This document shows positions 8,617 to 17,635 of a DNA stretch of 64,000 nucleotides, in pieces. The number at the start of each line of letters is the position of its first letter. The stretch's first letter is position 1. The notes below the pieces were generated by a model. The model did not search any database and was not told the origin of the DNA. It worked only from the letters and a program-made list of their open reading frames with translations. This stretch comes from Bog-473 sp963809715 (GTDB taxonomy: Bacteria; Actinomycetota; Acidimicrobiia; Acidimicrobiales; RAAP-2): positions 124,001 through 188,000 of the forward strand of contig CAWEKO010000004.1 of assembly GCA_963809715.1 (NCBI GenBank), read 5' to 3'. The translations under genes were made by a program, and so were the position numbers.

Positions 8617-9261
8617 ATGTCACGCGTCCGGGTTCATAACTTTGCGGTATCCCTCGACGGCTACGGAACCGGCGCCGGACAGAGTCTGGAATCACCCTTC
8701 GGGCATGCCCAGGAGAGCCTGATGCAACGGTTCTTCGGAACGCGGTTCTTCCGCCAGATGCACGGCGAACCCGGAGGGACTTCTGGCGTCGACGAGTCCT
8801 TCGCCAGAAGCTGGGGTCCGGGAATCGGTGCCGAGATCATGGGGCGCAACAAGTTCGGACCGCAGCGAGGTCCCTGGACGGACGAAGACTGGAGGGGCTG
8901 GTGGGGAGACGACCCGCCATTTCACACGCCCGTCTTCGTCCTCACCCACCACCCCCGGCCCTCGATTGAGATGGAGGGTGGAACGACCTTCCATTTCCTG
9001 GACGCCTCCCCGGCGGAGGCGCTCGCAGAAGCAAGAAGGTCTGCGCCAGGGCTCGACATCCGCATCGGAGGCGGTCCTACCGTCGTCCGGGAGTTCCTGG
9101 GCGCCGATCTGATCGATCACCTGCACATTGCCGTCATGCCCATCATCCTCGGGCGCGGCGAGCGCCTCTGGGACGGCCAGGAAGGCTTGGAGCGCCGCTT
9201 TGACACCGAGGTGGTCAGCTCACCGAGCGGCATCACACATATGACCTTCACTCGTCGTTAG
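8617..9261 (+). CDS. Dihydrofolate reductase-like (RibD C-terminal domain) protein
   Basis: A 214-residue protein of the RibD C-terminal/DHFR-like family, presumably an NADPH-dependent reductase of unknown substrate. It starts with SRVRVHNFAVSLDGYGTG, the usual first strand and loop, has IMGRNKFGP (equivalent to the MGRxTy motif), FVLTHHPRPSIEM, IRIGGGPTVVREFLGADLIDHL, and ends IMPIILGRGERLW before a short tail. The ribosome binding site (GAGGAGAG) is strong. It is third in the operon with ArsR and SRPBCC, a common arrangement in actinobacteria. Confidence 0.88.
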   Translation: MSRVRVHNFAVSLDGYGTGAGQSLESPFGHAQESLMQRFFGTRFFRQMHGEPGGTSGVDESFARSWGPGIGAEIMGRNKFGPQRGPWTDEDWRGWWGDDPPFHTPVFVLTHHPRPSIEMEGGTTFHFLDASPAEALAEARRSAPGLDIRIGGGPTVVREFLGADLIDHLHIAVMPIILGRGERLWDGQEGLERRFDTEVVSSPSGITHMTFTRR

Positions 9262-9282
9262 GGCACCAAGCTCCCAGGGTGG

Positions 9283-10518
9283 TCAATCCCAGACGAGCCA
9301 GAGATCTTTCACGTGCCGGAGCCCCGGTGGGTACTCGAGGTCCTCGTGGCCTGGCTTGATGTGGTAGTCCGGGATGCGCCGGTGCCACTCGCGCAGGGTG
9401 ACCCGGAGCTCGCGTCGCGCCAGATGGCTACCGAGGCAGCGGTGGACGCCGCCCCCGAAGGCGATGTGTCGATTCTCCTTGCGGTCAAACCGCACGTCAG
9501 TTCCGTCGGAAAAGATGGCCGGGTCGACGTTGGCCGCGCCGTAGCTGACGACGACGGCCGTCCCCTTGCTCACCCGCTGACCGTTGGGGAGCTCGGTGTC
9601 TTCGATGGCCACTCGAGGCACGCCGGCGGGAACCGGCGATTCCCAGCGCAACAGCTCCTCGACCGCCGATGAGATGACCGAGGGATCCGCCACGATCTGG
9701 CGACGGTGCTCGGGGTTCTGAGCCAGGAACGCGTAGAAACACGTCAGTGAGTCGCTGACCGTATCGAGGCCGGCGATCAAGAAAAGAAAGAGAATGTCGA
9801 GAATTTCGTCAGTGGTGAGCCGGTCCCCGTCGATCTCGGCGGCCAAGAAACCGGAGATGACGTCGTCGCGCGGCGCGACCTTGCGGTCTGCGATCACGCC
9901 CCCGAAGTACTCGTAGATCTCCTGACCGGTGGCCGCCTGGACGGCCCGCCGGGCCTCCGGGTCGAGGCCGGCATCGGGATTGATCTTGTCGGGATGCAAG
10001 ATGCCGTCGCGCAGGTGGATGAAGTGGTCCAGCTGGTCTTCGGGCAGACCCATCAATCCGAGGAACACAGACGAGGGCAGCAGCTCGGCGAACTCCTCGC
10101 TGAAGTTGCACTCCTTGCGATCGATGAACGAGTCGATGAACCCGTTGACCCGTCGGGTGATGTCCTCCTCCTGCGCCTCCATCTTGCGGGGAGCGAAGAG
10201 TGGGTCGAGGAGCTTGCGGTATTTGCCGTGCAGTGGCGGGTCCACATTGAGAGGGATCAACGGCCGGACGTTGCCCAGACCCATCTCCACCCGCGACGAG
10301 AACAGTTGGTGGTTGCGGAGAACGTGGTCCGATGTGGCCCGGTCGAAGCTGAGCCCGAAGCCCTCACCCATCTCGACATAGCCTCCCTTTTGAATCATGT
10401 CGATGTAGCCGGGTTGGGGCGCCTTGAGATCGGTCATGGAGCCCATGGCCAACTCGGCGTCATCCTCCGAGTGGCCGCCCACCTTGGCCACGTCGTGGGT
10501 CGATGTCCTGTCGGCCAT
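9283..10518 (-). CDS. Cytochrome P450
   Basis: A soluble bacterial P450 of 411 residues, a heme-thiolate monooxygenase that needs ferredoxin partners, none of which is nearby. Key motifs are present: the I-helix oxygen-activation motif within LIAGLDTVSDS, the K-helix ExxR as EELLR, the PRVA segment, and the heme-binding loop FGGGVHRCLGSHLARREL with the axial cysteine. The ATG at 10518 (MADRTSTHDVAKVG) is preferred over upstream in-frame starts because AAGGGGG precedes it and the upstream part is low-complexity. The substrate cannot be read from the sequence; the style resembles actinobacterial P450s acting on steroids or terpenoids. It is convergent with the reductase gene at 8617. Confidence 0.92.
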   Translation of the reverse strand: MADRTSTHDVAKVGGHSEDDAELAMGSMTDLKAPQPGYIDMIQKGGYVEMGEGFGLSFDRATSDHVLRNHQLFSSRVEMGLGNVRPLIPLNVDPPLHGKYRKLLDPLFAPRKMEAQEEDITRRVNGFIDSFIDRKECNFSEEFAELLPSSVFLGLMGLPEDQLDHFIHLRDGILHPDKINPDAGLDPEARRAVQAATGQEIYEYFGGVIADRKVAPRDDVISGFLAAEIDGDRLTTDEILDILFLFLIAGLDTVSDSLTCFYAFLAQNPEHRRQIVADPSVISSAVEELLRWESPVPAGVPRVAIEDTELPNGQRVSKGTAVVVSYGAANVDPAIFSDGTDVRFDRKENRHIAFGGGVHRCLGSHLARRELRVTLREWHRRIPDYHIKPGHEDLEYPPGLRHVKDLWLVWD

Positions 10519-10941
10519 GGTGCCCCCTTGTCCGGTCCTCGAGGCCGAGACTAGACAGCGGCCGGCCTCACGTGCCGCCCACCGACGGCCCTGGTCGGCA
10601 CGATCCGGCCTCGAGCCGGTACCTTCCCCCTGTCGGCGCCGGTCCGAGCCGGTCCCGCTCGGGTCCGGGGGACAGGCGCGCTCGAAGGCCACTCGGGTCG
10701 CCCCGATCGACTGGTCTCCCTGGCCAACGGCCTCCCCACGGGCGAGTACCGATCGGACGCGTCGGTGCCGCAGGGTTTCGGTCGGGGCGGACGCCGTGGC
10801 GCGTCCGGTTCGGGCGCGAAGGGATCATGGCAGCTGGCCACCCCGGTCACCGGAGCGCCTGGCCGCGTCCGGGTGGCAGCTCAACGGCGCCGACAGGGCC
10901 GAGAATCGACGCCATCGTCGACGGCGAGGCGGTGACCGGGG
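10519..10941. other. Intergenic region
   Basis: About 420 bases of very GC-rich DNA between the P450 promoter region and the end of the isochorismatase-like gene. All six frames give only low-complexity Arg/Pro/Gly-rich peptides; I see no gene or clear regulatory element. Confidence 0.35.
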
Positions 10942-11502
10942 TCAGTCCGCCGATACGAAGTCGACGTCTTTCGTTTCCACCGTCCCGGCCTGTCGACCCG
11001 GGGCCGAGTGGTTCTGCCAGTACATGTTGGTGAAGGCGATGACCTGATCGGGTGGCGGGGAACCCCACCCCGTCATGTCCTCGGTCGTGTGAGCATCGCT
11101 CACCAAGGTGGCGTCATAGCCGCGCACGATGGCACCGTGCAGGGTGGAGCGGATACAGGCGTCGGTCTGGGCCCCGACCACGATCAGACGCCCCACTTCG
11201 AGAGCGGACAGCACCTCCTCGAGCGTCGTTTCTTCGAAGGAGTCGAAGTAGTTCTTCTCCACCCGAGGCTCGCCGCCGTCCGGCTTCAACTCCGAGACGA
11301 TCTGCCACTCGTCGGATCCCTTGGCCATCTCCTCGTCGTCGTGTTGTACCCAGACCACCGGTACATCCGCCTGGCGCGCCCGCTCGACGAGCTGTTCGAC
11401 GTTGGCCACCACCGCATCTCGCTCGTGCGCCGCGGCGACGACGCCGTTCTGGACATCGATGACGAGCAGTGCCTTGTTGGGTCGGCCGGACAGGGTGGTC
11501 AT
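10942..11502 (-). CDS. Isochorismatase-family cysteine hydrolase
   Basis: A 186-residue alpha/beta hydrolase of the isochorismatase/nicotinamidase superfamily. The catalytic set is visible: Asp in ALLVIDVQNG near residue 16, Lys in the VEKNYFDSF segment, and Cys in VVGAQTDACIRSTLHGA, with the family's non-proline cis-peptide region before it. The substrate is not predictable. A strong ribosome binding site (GAGGAGG) precedes the ATG. It appears monocistronic on the leftward strand. Confidence 0.9.
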   Translation of the reverse strand: MTTLSGRPNKALLVIDVQNGVVAAAHERDAVVANVEQLVERARQADVPVVWVQHDDEEMAKGSDEWQIVSELKPDGGEPRVEKNYFDSFEETTLEEVLSALEVGRLIVVGAQTDACIRSTLHGAIVRGYDATLVSDAHTTEDMTGWGSPPPDQVIAFTNMYWQNHSAPGRQAGTVETKDVDFVSAD

Positions 11503-11766
11503 GGTGTCGCCTCCTCAGGTTCGAGGTGTGAGGCCCCCATTGGACCATGTGGCTGCGCGGGCCAGAGCTGCGCTGCCCTCCGATGAGCCCGATCGACCCG
11601 CAAGCGCTGGTCAAGAAGACGAGGGGACGTCCGGTGTCACCCGCGACGGGGACCGAGGCCGCCGTGCCGACCGTCTGCACCCGCAGATGCGTCTCACCGC
11701 CGGATGTGCAGCCGATCGGGCGAGGCCGTCCGCGCCTACGGATTCCAGGACACCACATTGTGCGTA

Positions 11767-11891
11767 GGGCCGCCCTCTCCGCCCAGGACTCGCAGTGGCT
11801 CGACCAGCGACGCCAAGACGTGTACTCGGCGGCGAACGACGCCGAGGGGATCAACGCCTTCGAGGAGAAGCGGCCGCCAAAGTTCGGTTAG
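11767..11891 (+). pseudogene. C-terminal fragment of an enoyl-CoA hydratase
   Basis: The last 40 or so codons of a rightward frame read RQDVYSAANDAEGINAFEEKRPPKFG then stop. This matches the usual C-terminus of crotonase-family proteins, where a helix ends in a ...EGIxAFLEKRxPxF motif. The upstream part of the frame does not contain the crotonase oxyanion-hole region, so only a tail remains. The fragment overlaps the stop codon of the AhpD-like gene by four bases. Confidence 0.5.
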
Positions 11892-12367
11892 ACGTCGGTC
11901 AGCGATGTTTCGGTGATGCCGAGCACACGGAGTGTCCGCCCGAGCCCCAGGAAGGCAGACAGGCAGACCGTCAGATCGAAAATCTCGGGGTCGGTGAACG
12001 CATCGCGCAAGCGCCCGATGAACTCGTCGTCGATGCTGGTGTGGTCGAGGGCGAACCGCTCGGCGTAGGCCACGGCCAACCGCTCCTGCTCGCTCAGCTC
12101 GCTCTCGTCCCGAGTTCCGACGGAGCAGTAGAAGGCCTCGCCGAGACCTTGCTCCTTGACTTTGTCGGCTCGGAAGGCGAGACACACGGTGCACTCGTTG
12201 AGTTGGGCGATCCGCATGCGCGCCGCTTCGCGGACGCCCACGGGAAGGATGCTCTTGTTGTAGGCCGCGTCCACCAGCCGCATGGCCGCTGTTCCGAGGT
12301 CGGGCTGCAGCGACCAGATCTGCACTGCGTCACCACCCTCCCCGGGCGGGACGTCCAAGCGAGCCAT
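11888..12367 (-). CDS. AhpD/carboxymuconolactone decarboxylase-like protein
   Basis: A 159-residue all-helical protein of the AhpD-like superfamily. The redox centre appears as RIAQLNECTVCLAFRADKV, with the CxxC pair followed by the helix typical of the family. Members act as alkylhydroperoxidases or decarboxylases; the intact cysteine pair favours a peroxidase-like role. The frame begins MARLDVPPGEGGDAVQIW; the ribosome binding site is weak. The gene probably stands alone. Confidence 0.85.
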   Translation of the reverse strand: MARLDVPPGEGGDAVQIWSLQPDLGTAAMRLVDAAYNKSILPVGVREAARMRIAQLNECTVCLAFRADKVKEQGLGEAFYCSVGTRDESELSEQERLAVAYAERFALDHTSIDDEFIGRLRDAFTDPEIFDLTVCLSAFLGLGRTLRVLGITETSLTDV

Positions 12368-12475
12368 GTGTTCACTCTACGCCGGTGCCCGGCGTCGCGT
12401 CCGCTGCGTTCCGAGTGGTGCGGGGGGATGGCACGAACAAGTTCGAGGGACGTCCGCATCGAGCGCGGACCACGG

Positions 12476-14761
12476 TCAGACGAAGGCGGCCCGCTGTTTC
12501 GCGAACAGGTCGGCCGAGACGCTCAGGTCGTCCTGGACCTGGCTCTGGGTCTCGAGCAGCTGGTCGGCCCAGAGCATCTGCAGGGTCACCCGGAGACGGT
12601 CGAGCCGGCGCTCGGACCGGGCTTCCTCGTACGCGGTACGCAGGACATCGTGCAAGACACGGTCGTGGTCGGGCGGCGGGTCCAGCGTTTCACGCCGTTG
12701 GGCCAAGACCTCGGCAAACTCCTGGTACCAGCGATGGCTCCGCGCGTAGGAATCCCGGAGCACCGCGCCCGCCACCGCCACGGACTCCATCTCGGGCTGG
12801 CCCTCCGCCAGGGGCAACGTGGGCAACCGGGCCAGGGTGAAGGCGGCCAACCGGATCCGGTTGGCTCCCGTGAACAGCTGCGACACGGTCTCGACGGAAA
12901 CCACCTTGGCTCCACGCTCGGCCAAGAACTGCCGGTAGGCGTCATCGAGGAGCAAATAGGCGCTGTGCGACTCGCGTTGACCGGGTTCGGTGTCGACCGT
13001 TCGCGTCGTGATGGTGAGGCGATCGACAGCGTCGGCCAGGTAGCCCGAGTTGGCCACGAAGGCCGCGGACAGAGCCCGACCGAGCGCTGCTGTCGCCCCT
13101 CGCGGCCAGAACAGCACGCCCACCACGACGCTCACGGCACAGCCGATGGCCACGTCCTCGATCCGGGTCAGGCCCACCTTCCACCCCGTCGGCTCGATGA
13201 TGTTGAACAGGATCATCACGACCACCGTGAAGCCGGCCTGGCCGGCCGCGAAGGAGATCATCGCCGGCGCCGCGCCCGAGACGAGCACGGCGACTGGCAA
13301 CACGAACCACAGGAGGACCGTGTGATCGGAGACGCCGATCATGATGGCCGAACCGATGAAGAAGCCCACCGCCGTCCCGCCGATGGCGCGCAGGGCGGTG
13401 GCGCCGGTCCCGAACACGTTGGTCCGCAACACCGACAACGTCCCCAACACCACCCAGAAGCCGTGCGAGACGTCCGTGACTTCGACCACCGCGACCGCGA
13501 GTGCCAGGCCGGCTGCTCCCCGGATGGCGTTGCGGAACCAGACCGAGTGGAACGAAAGGTAGGAGATGCAGCGAAAAATGAAGGTACGCGACGTGGACTC
13601 GCCCATGCCCAGGCGCTTGTCCACCACGGTCTGTGCGCCTGCAGCGGCCAACGCGGCATCGGACACCATTTCGGTCGCAATGCCCAGGGCCCGGGCGTGG
13701 AATCCCGGGTCGAGGCCCGAGGCGAAGTCCCCGCCGGCGGCGCCGAGAACCTCTGCAGGCTCCTCGTCCAGGATCTCCGAGATGTCCTCCTCGAGTTCTT
13801 CACTCATCAAGGCATCGAGGTGGTCCACCGAGTCCTGCAGCGCACCGATGAGTTTCGGGTCGTCGACGGGATACGCGTCGGCATCACAGACCAGCACCGC
13901 GCTGCATCGCAGCGTGTCCGCTGCCGAGGCCAACACGGCACGCACCGATGGCTCGAGGTCCACGACCTCGGTACTGCTCAGCGTGGCGTTGTTCGCCACC
14001 CATTCCACCCGGCCCACCAGCTTGAAGAGGGCGACGGCGCTGGACGCCGTGCTGGTCGGCGGATAGGGCGTGCCCCGGAACTGGCGGCGGAGGAGCCCGA
14101 GCTCAGCCGCCAAGATGTCGTGGGCATCCCGATCAGGCTGGCCCGCGGCGAGGGCGTCCGCGACCCGGGCCACCGCTTTGAGTGCCGCGGAGAGCCGGGT
14201 GCGCAGGACGTCGTGCCATGGGGTAGGCCAGACAAGCATGCAGGCCGGGATGCAGACGACGGCAGCCAGCGTCCAACCGAGCAGCCGGGGCCCGATCTGT
14301 GAGGGCGGAGCGGCCACGGCGACCGGCAGCACGAAGAGGAGAAGCGCCGCGGTGGCCGCCGTGGCCGCCTGGGGCGTGACGATGCCGGCGAAGAGCACGA
14401 GGAAACCCACCACCGCCATGGCGGCCACTGCCGGCACCTTGTGGGTCGAGGCCAGCGTGCCCAGCGCGATGAACCCGCATCCAACTGCGAAGAGCACCAG
14501 ATAGCTGGAACAGCGCACCCGCGGGCGGCCCACGAAGTCAACCAGGAGGAGCAGAGCGAAGGACCCGAAGGCCGCGAACAGATCGACCTGGACGTTGCTG
14601 AAGGCCGCGTGCGCCACGCCGAACACCGTCGGCATGACCACGGCGGCCCGGACTGAACGTTTCACGGCCAGATAGCCGGGGTCCTTGGCCCGGACCCAGC
14701 CGCGCAGGCCTCGCCGCCCGGGCACCTCCGTTGCCGCGGCAGGTGCGGCCGTGCTCGTCAT
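12476..14761 (-). CDS. FUSC-family inner-membrane protein (aromatic-acid exporter-like)
   Basis: A 761-residue membrane protein with the FUSC/YccS/AaeB layout: two blocks of about five hydrophobic helices (residues about 30-170 and about 390-530), each followed by a soluble helical domain. The first block begins near KRSVRAAVVMPTVFGVAHAAF and contains LFAAFGSFALLLLVDF; the second contains HGFWVVLGTLSVLRTNVFGT, a typical FUSC motif. Such proteins are thought to export aromatic acids or related compounds. The ATG at 14761 overlaps the stop codon of the upstream truncated TfoX gene (ATGA), so translation is probably coupled. Confidence 0.87.
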   Translation of the reverse strand: MTSTAAPAAATEVPGRRGLRGWVRAKDPGYLAVKRSVRAAVVMPTVFGVAHAAFSNVQVDLFAAFGSFALLLLVDFVGRPRVRCSSYLVLFAVGCGFIALGTLASTHKVPAVAAMAVVGFLVLFAGIVTPQAATAATAALLLFVLPVAVAAPPSQIGPRLLGWTLAAVVCIPACMLVWPTPWHDVLRTRLSAALKAVARVADALAAGQPDRDAHDILAAELGLLRRQFRGTPYPPTSTASSAVALFKLVGRVEWVANNATLSSTEVVDLEPSVRAVLASAADTLRCSAVLVCDADAYPVDDPKLIGALQDSVDHLDALMSEELEEDISEILDEEPAEVLGAAGGDFASGLDPGFHARALGIATEMVSDAALAAAGAQTVVDKRLGMGESTSRTFIFRCISYLSFHSVWFRNAIRGAAGLALAVAVVEVTDVSHGFWVVLGTLSVLRTNVFGTGATALRAIGGTAVGFFIGSAIMIGVSDHTVLLWFVLPVAVLVSGAAPAMISFAAGQAGFTVVVMILFNIIEPTGWKVGLTRIEDVAIGCAVSVVVGVLFWPRGATAALGRALSAAFVANSGYLADAVDRLTITTRTVDTEPGQRESHSAYLLLDDAYRQFLAERGAKVVSVETVSQLFTGANRIRLAAFTLARLPTLPLAEGQPEMESVAVAGAVLRDSYARSHRWYQEFAEVLAQRRETLDPPPDHDRVLHDVLRTAYEEARSERRLDRLRVTLQMLWADQLLETQSQVQDDLSVSADLFAKQRAAFV

Positions 14762-14928
14762 GGGGCTCCGCTGGCCCGGACCAAGAGACCGCCCTGACAG
14801 CTGGCGGCGATGGCCAGGTTCCCTTCGAGCAGGAAGGCCGGCACTCCGAACATCTTCGCCTCGCTCAGGCCGCGCTCGCTGCTCAACAGCTCCCGGATGC
14901 GCTCGGCCAGATGTTCGTCAGAGGCCAT
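14758..14928 (-). CDS. Truncated TfoX N-terminal-domain protein (56 residues)
   Basis: A short leftward frame, MASDEHLAERIRELL... to ...QGGLLVRASGAP. It matches the first half of the TfoX N-terminal domain: the LAERIRELLS helix, the EAKMFGVPAFLLEGNLAIAA strand pair and GGLLVR. Full domains run to about 90-110 residues; this one stops right after GGLLVR. Its stop codon overlaps the start of the FUSC gene in an ATGA. It is either a degraded gene or a small leader that couples translation into the exporter. TfoX-N proteins are poorly understood outside competence regulation. Confidence 0.6.
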   Translation of the reverse strand: MASDEHLAERIRELLSSERGLSEAKMFGVPAFLLEGNLAIAASCQGGLLVRASGAP

Positions 14929-14998
14929 GCTCGGAGATCGTAGACACCCCGATCTCTGTCGCCGGTCGACGGCCGGACTCGACCGGACCTGTGCGGGG

Positions 14999-15496
14999 TC
15001 AGTCCAGCTCGGCCAGGAGCTCCCGGCAGCGCTGCGCGTCCTGGGTGAGCTTGGACCGGAACGTATCCATGCGGGCCAGCTTGGACCGGATCTGTTCGGC
15101 TAATGACTCGTTGAGCACGAGGGCCTCTTGCAGCGTCGCCTTCTGCTCGGCGCGCGCCTTCTGACTCGTTCCCCCTTTGGTCGCCCGGTACGTGGCCCGC
15201 AACTGGTCCAGCCTGGTCTCGAGAGAGAGGAACTCCTTGATCTCGTCGAGGTTCATCCCGAGCACCTCGCGCAGCTCGAGGATCCGCTCCAGGTGCTCCA
15301 CGTCGTCAGGCGTGTAGCGACGCTCCCCGCCCGGCGTGTACAGCGACGGGGTGAGCAGGCCCAGCTCCTCGTAGTACCGAAGCGTGCGGGCCGAGACACC
15401 GGCCCGGGTGGCGGCGTCGCTGATCCGGAGGCCCGCCTCTCCGGCCCCGACTGGCGGGGCCTCCTCCGGGCGGCGAGACGAGGTCGACACGGCCAT
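14999..15496 (-). CDS. MerR-family transcriptional regulator
   Basis: A 165-residue MerR protein. A disordered N-terminus of about 26 residues precedes the winged-helix domain LRISDAATRAGVSARTLRYY, then ELGLLTP and the RRYTPDDVEHLERI dimerisation entry, then a long coiled coil to the C-terminus. There is no C-terminal cysteine motif, so the signal is unlikely to be a metal. The ATG at 15496 lies one base after the stop of the MFS gene, so the two are co-transcribed. It probably controls the MFS promoter at about 17315-17340. Confidence 0.88.
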   Translation of the reverse strand: MAVSTSSRRPEEAPPVGAGEAGLRISDAATRAGVSARTLRYYEELGLLTPSLYTPGGERRYTPDDVEHLERILELREVLGMNLDEIKEFLSLETRLDQLRATYRATKGGTSQKARAEQKATLQEALVLNESLAEQIRSKLARMDTFRSKLTQDAQRCRELLAELD

Positions 15497-15497
15497 G

Positions 15498-17315
15498 TCA
15501 GTCCACCAGCAGAGGCTCGGTCTCGGCAATGGCCTCTTGGGCCGAGACGCGCTCTGCGGTATCGAAGATCTCCTCGCCCATCGCGGGGTCGTCCTGGTAG
15601 TGGTACTTGCCACCGCGCAAGAGGGAGGCGACCGCGCCGAGCAGGCACATGGCGGCGGCGAAGGCGAAGGCCTCGGTCAGTCCCTTGTGGAAGGGTGACG
15701 CGATCAGGTTGGGGAAGAACTGCCGGCTCGTCACGTAGTGCGCCGTGGCGTGAGGCAGATGGCCCAGCGCCGGGCCCAGCAGCACCTGCACCGGGTTGTA
15801 GCCCAAGAAGGCGGCGAAGAGACTGCCGACCGGCGGGAGGTGCGAGGCCTTGGTGGCCACCGCGGTGGGAACGCCCTGCGCGGTGAGGCCGTGGAACAGG
15901 GCACCGGGCAAGCTGGCCGCCAACCCGAGGATCATCAGCGTGAAGAAGATCCCGATCGAGAGCACCTGGGCCGACGAGTTGAACGTCCCTGTCATGCCGG
16001 CTCCCGAGCCGCGCTGGTTGGCCGGCAGGCTGTTCATGATCCCGGTCTGGTTGGGTGCGACGAACATGCCCATCCCGACGGAGTTGAAGAAGATCACCAA
16101 AGCGAACGCGGCGTAGGGGAAGTTGACCGGCAAGGTGATCAGCAAGATGAAGGTGAGCGCCGCAATCACCAGGCCGCCCGTGGCGAACGGGCGAGCGCCG
16201 TAGCGGTCGGCCAGCAAGCCGCTGAGCGGAGCCGCGAGCAACAACCCGACGGTCAGCGGGATCATGTAGATGCCGGCCCACAGCGGGGTCTGCTCGAAGC
16301 TGTAGCCGTGGAGGGGCAACCAGATGCCCTGCAGCCAGATCACCAGCATGAACATGAGACCGCCCCGGCTCATGGAGGCCAGGAAGCTGGCCACGTTGCC
16401 GGCGGTGAAGGCGCGGATGCGGAAGAGCTGGAGGCGGAACATCGGGTGGGCCACCTTCGTCTCGATGATCCCGAAGGCCACGAGGATGGCGATGCCTCCC
16501 AAGATCTCAGCCAGCACCACGGGACTGGTCCACCCCATGGTGTGGTCGCCGTAGGGCAGCAGGCCATAGGTGATGCCGATCAGGATCAGGATCAAACCCA
16601 CCGCGAAGGTCGAGTTGCCGAGCCAATCGATCTTGGCGGGGACACGCGCGCTGTGGTCGACCAGCTTCACGTAGGCGAAGAGCGTGCCCAAAATCCCGAC
16701 CGGCACAGACACCAGAAAGACGAGATGCCATTCGACCGGGGCCAACAGGCCGCCCAGGACGAGCCCGATGAACGAGCCGGCGATGGCCATCGTGTTGTTG
16801 ATGCCCAGCCCGAGCCCGCGCTTGTCGGCCGGGAAGGCGTCCGTGATGATCGCCGAGGAGTTGGCGAAGAGCATGGCGCCACCGACGCCCTGGCCGATCC
16901 GCATGGAGATCAACCACAAGGCGCCGGCAGTTCCTTGGAGCCAGGTGACGGCCAGGAGGAGGGAGAAGACGGTGAAGACAGCGAAACCGAGGTTGAAGAT
17001 CTTCACCCGGCCGAACATGTCGCCCACCCGACCCAGGGACACCAACAGCACGGCCAGCACGACCATGAATCCCAGAAGCATCCAGAGCAGGTAGCCGGTG
17101 TTGCCCGGGGTCAGGGGGTTGAGGCCGATGCCCCGGAAGATGTCGGGCAGCGAAATCAGGACGATCGACTGGTTGATGAAGACCATCAGCGTGCCCAGGG
17201 TGACCGTGGCGAGCGCGATCCAGCGGTAGTTGGACGGCTCGGGCGTGGCGGTGTCGGTGTCGGTGACCGAACCCCGGGCGCGGCCGTTGGTGGCGGGGAG
17301 GGTGGCGGAGCTCAC
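15498..17315 (-). CDS. MFS transporter, DHA2-type drug exporter
   Basis: A membrane transporter of about 605 residues with about 14 predicted helices, the layout of the DHA2 drug:H+ antiporters. Characteristic parts are TLGTLMVFINQSIVLISLPD in helix 1 (motif D1 region), LGRVGDMFGRVKIFNLGF (motif A), and RIGQGVGGAMLFANSSAIIT in helix 4 to 5 (motif B region). The GTG at 17315 is preferred over an ATG at 17375 because the likely operator lies between them. It forms an operon with the MerR gene directly downstream, which suggests inducible efflux of a toxic compound. Confidence 0.88.
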   Translation of the reverse strand: MSSATLPATNGRARGSVTDTDTATPEPSNYRWIALATVTLGTLMVFINQSIVLISLPDIFRGIGLNPLTPGNTGYLLWMLLGFMVVLAVLLVSLGRVGDMFGRVKIFNLGFAVFTVFSLLLAVTWLQGTAGALWLISMRIGQGVGGAMLFANSSAIITDAFPADKRGLGLGINNTMAIAGSFIGLVLGGLLAPVEWHLVFLVSVPVGILGTLFAYVKLVDHSARVPAKIDWLGNSTFAVGLILILIGITYGLLPYGDHTMGWTSPVVLAEILGGIAILVAFGIIETKVAHPMFRLQLFRIRAFTAGNVASFLASMSRGGLMFMLVIWLQGIWLPLHGYSFEQTPLWAGIYMIPLTVGLLLAAPLSGLLADRYGARPFATGGLVIAALTFILLITLPVNFPYAAFALVIFFNSVGMGMFVAPNQTGIMNSLPANQRGSGAGMTGTFNSSAQVLSIGIFFTLMILGLAASLPGALFHGLTAQGVPTAVATKASHLPPVGSLFAAFLGYNPVQVLLGPALGHLPHATAHYVTSRQFFPNLIASPFHKGLTEAFAFAAAMCLLGAVASLLRGGKYHYQDDPAMGEEIFDTAERVSAQEAIAETEPLLVD

Positions 17316-17325
17316 GCCAGGAAGT

Positions 17326-17338
17326 TTAACGTTAACGT
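17326..17338 (-). promoter_or_regulatory. Palindromic operator, probably for the MerR regulator
   Basis: Two overlapping perfect 10-bp palindromes, TTAACGTTAA (17326-17335) and ACGTTAACGT (17329-17338), lie just upstream of the GTG start of the MFS gene. ACGT-centred inverted repeats are typical of several MerR-type operators. The position fits autoregulation of the MFS-MerR operon. Confidence 0.5.
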
Positions 17339-17635
17339 GAGAGTCATAAAACAGCAGCCTCCCGGCACCGATCACTCGCCGTCCTCACCTCCCTGCTCGC
17401 GACCGCGCCACCGACCCGCCGCGCGCCCTGCACCCGAGCTGGCCGGGGTCAGGACCTCCCCCTGGATGGACCCGCAGCTCTAGGCCGGCTGAAGGCCGAC
17501 AACCGGCCCGGCTTCCACCCGGACGACTCTGAACCACAATGCTTGTCGACACCTGGGCTCGTCGGCATCTGCCGGTCCGAACTACTTGGCGAGAACGGGG
17601 TCCCTGAACGACAAGCTGATCGGAGCTTCCGCCAC

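Noticed and set aside
11795..14302. 835-codon rightward frame opposite the AhpD-like and FUSC genes
   Set aside because: Low-complexity Arg/Gly/His-rich translation with no motif; shadow of GC-rich genes on the other strand. Only the enoyl-CoA hydratase tail at its very start region, in another frame, looked real.
15738..17483. 581-codon rightward frame opposite the MFS gene
   Set aside because: Gln/His/Gly-rich translation without family features; shadow of the transporter gene.
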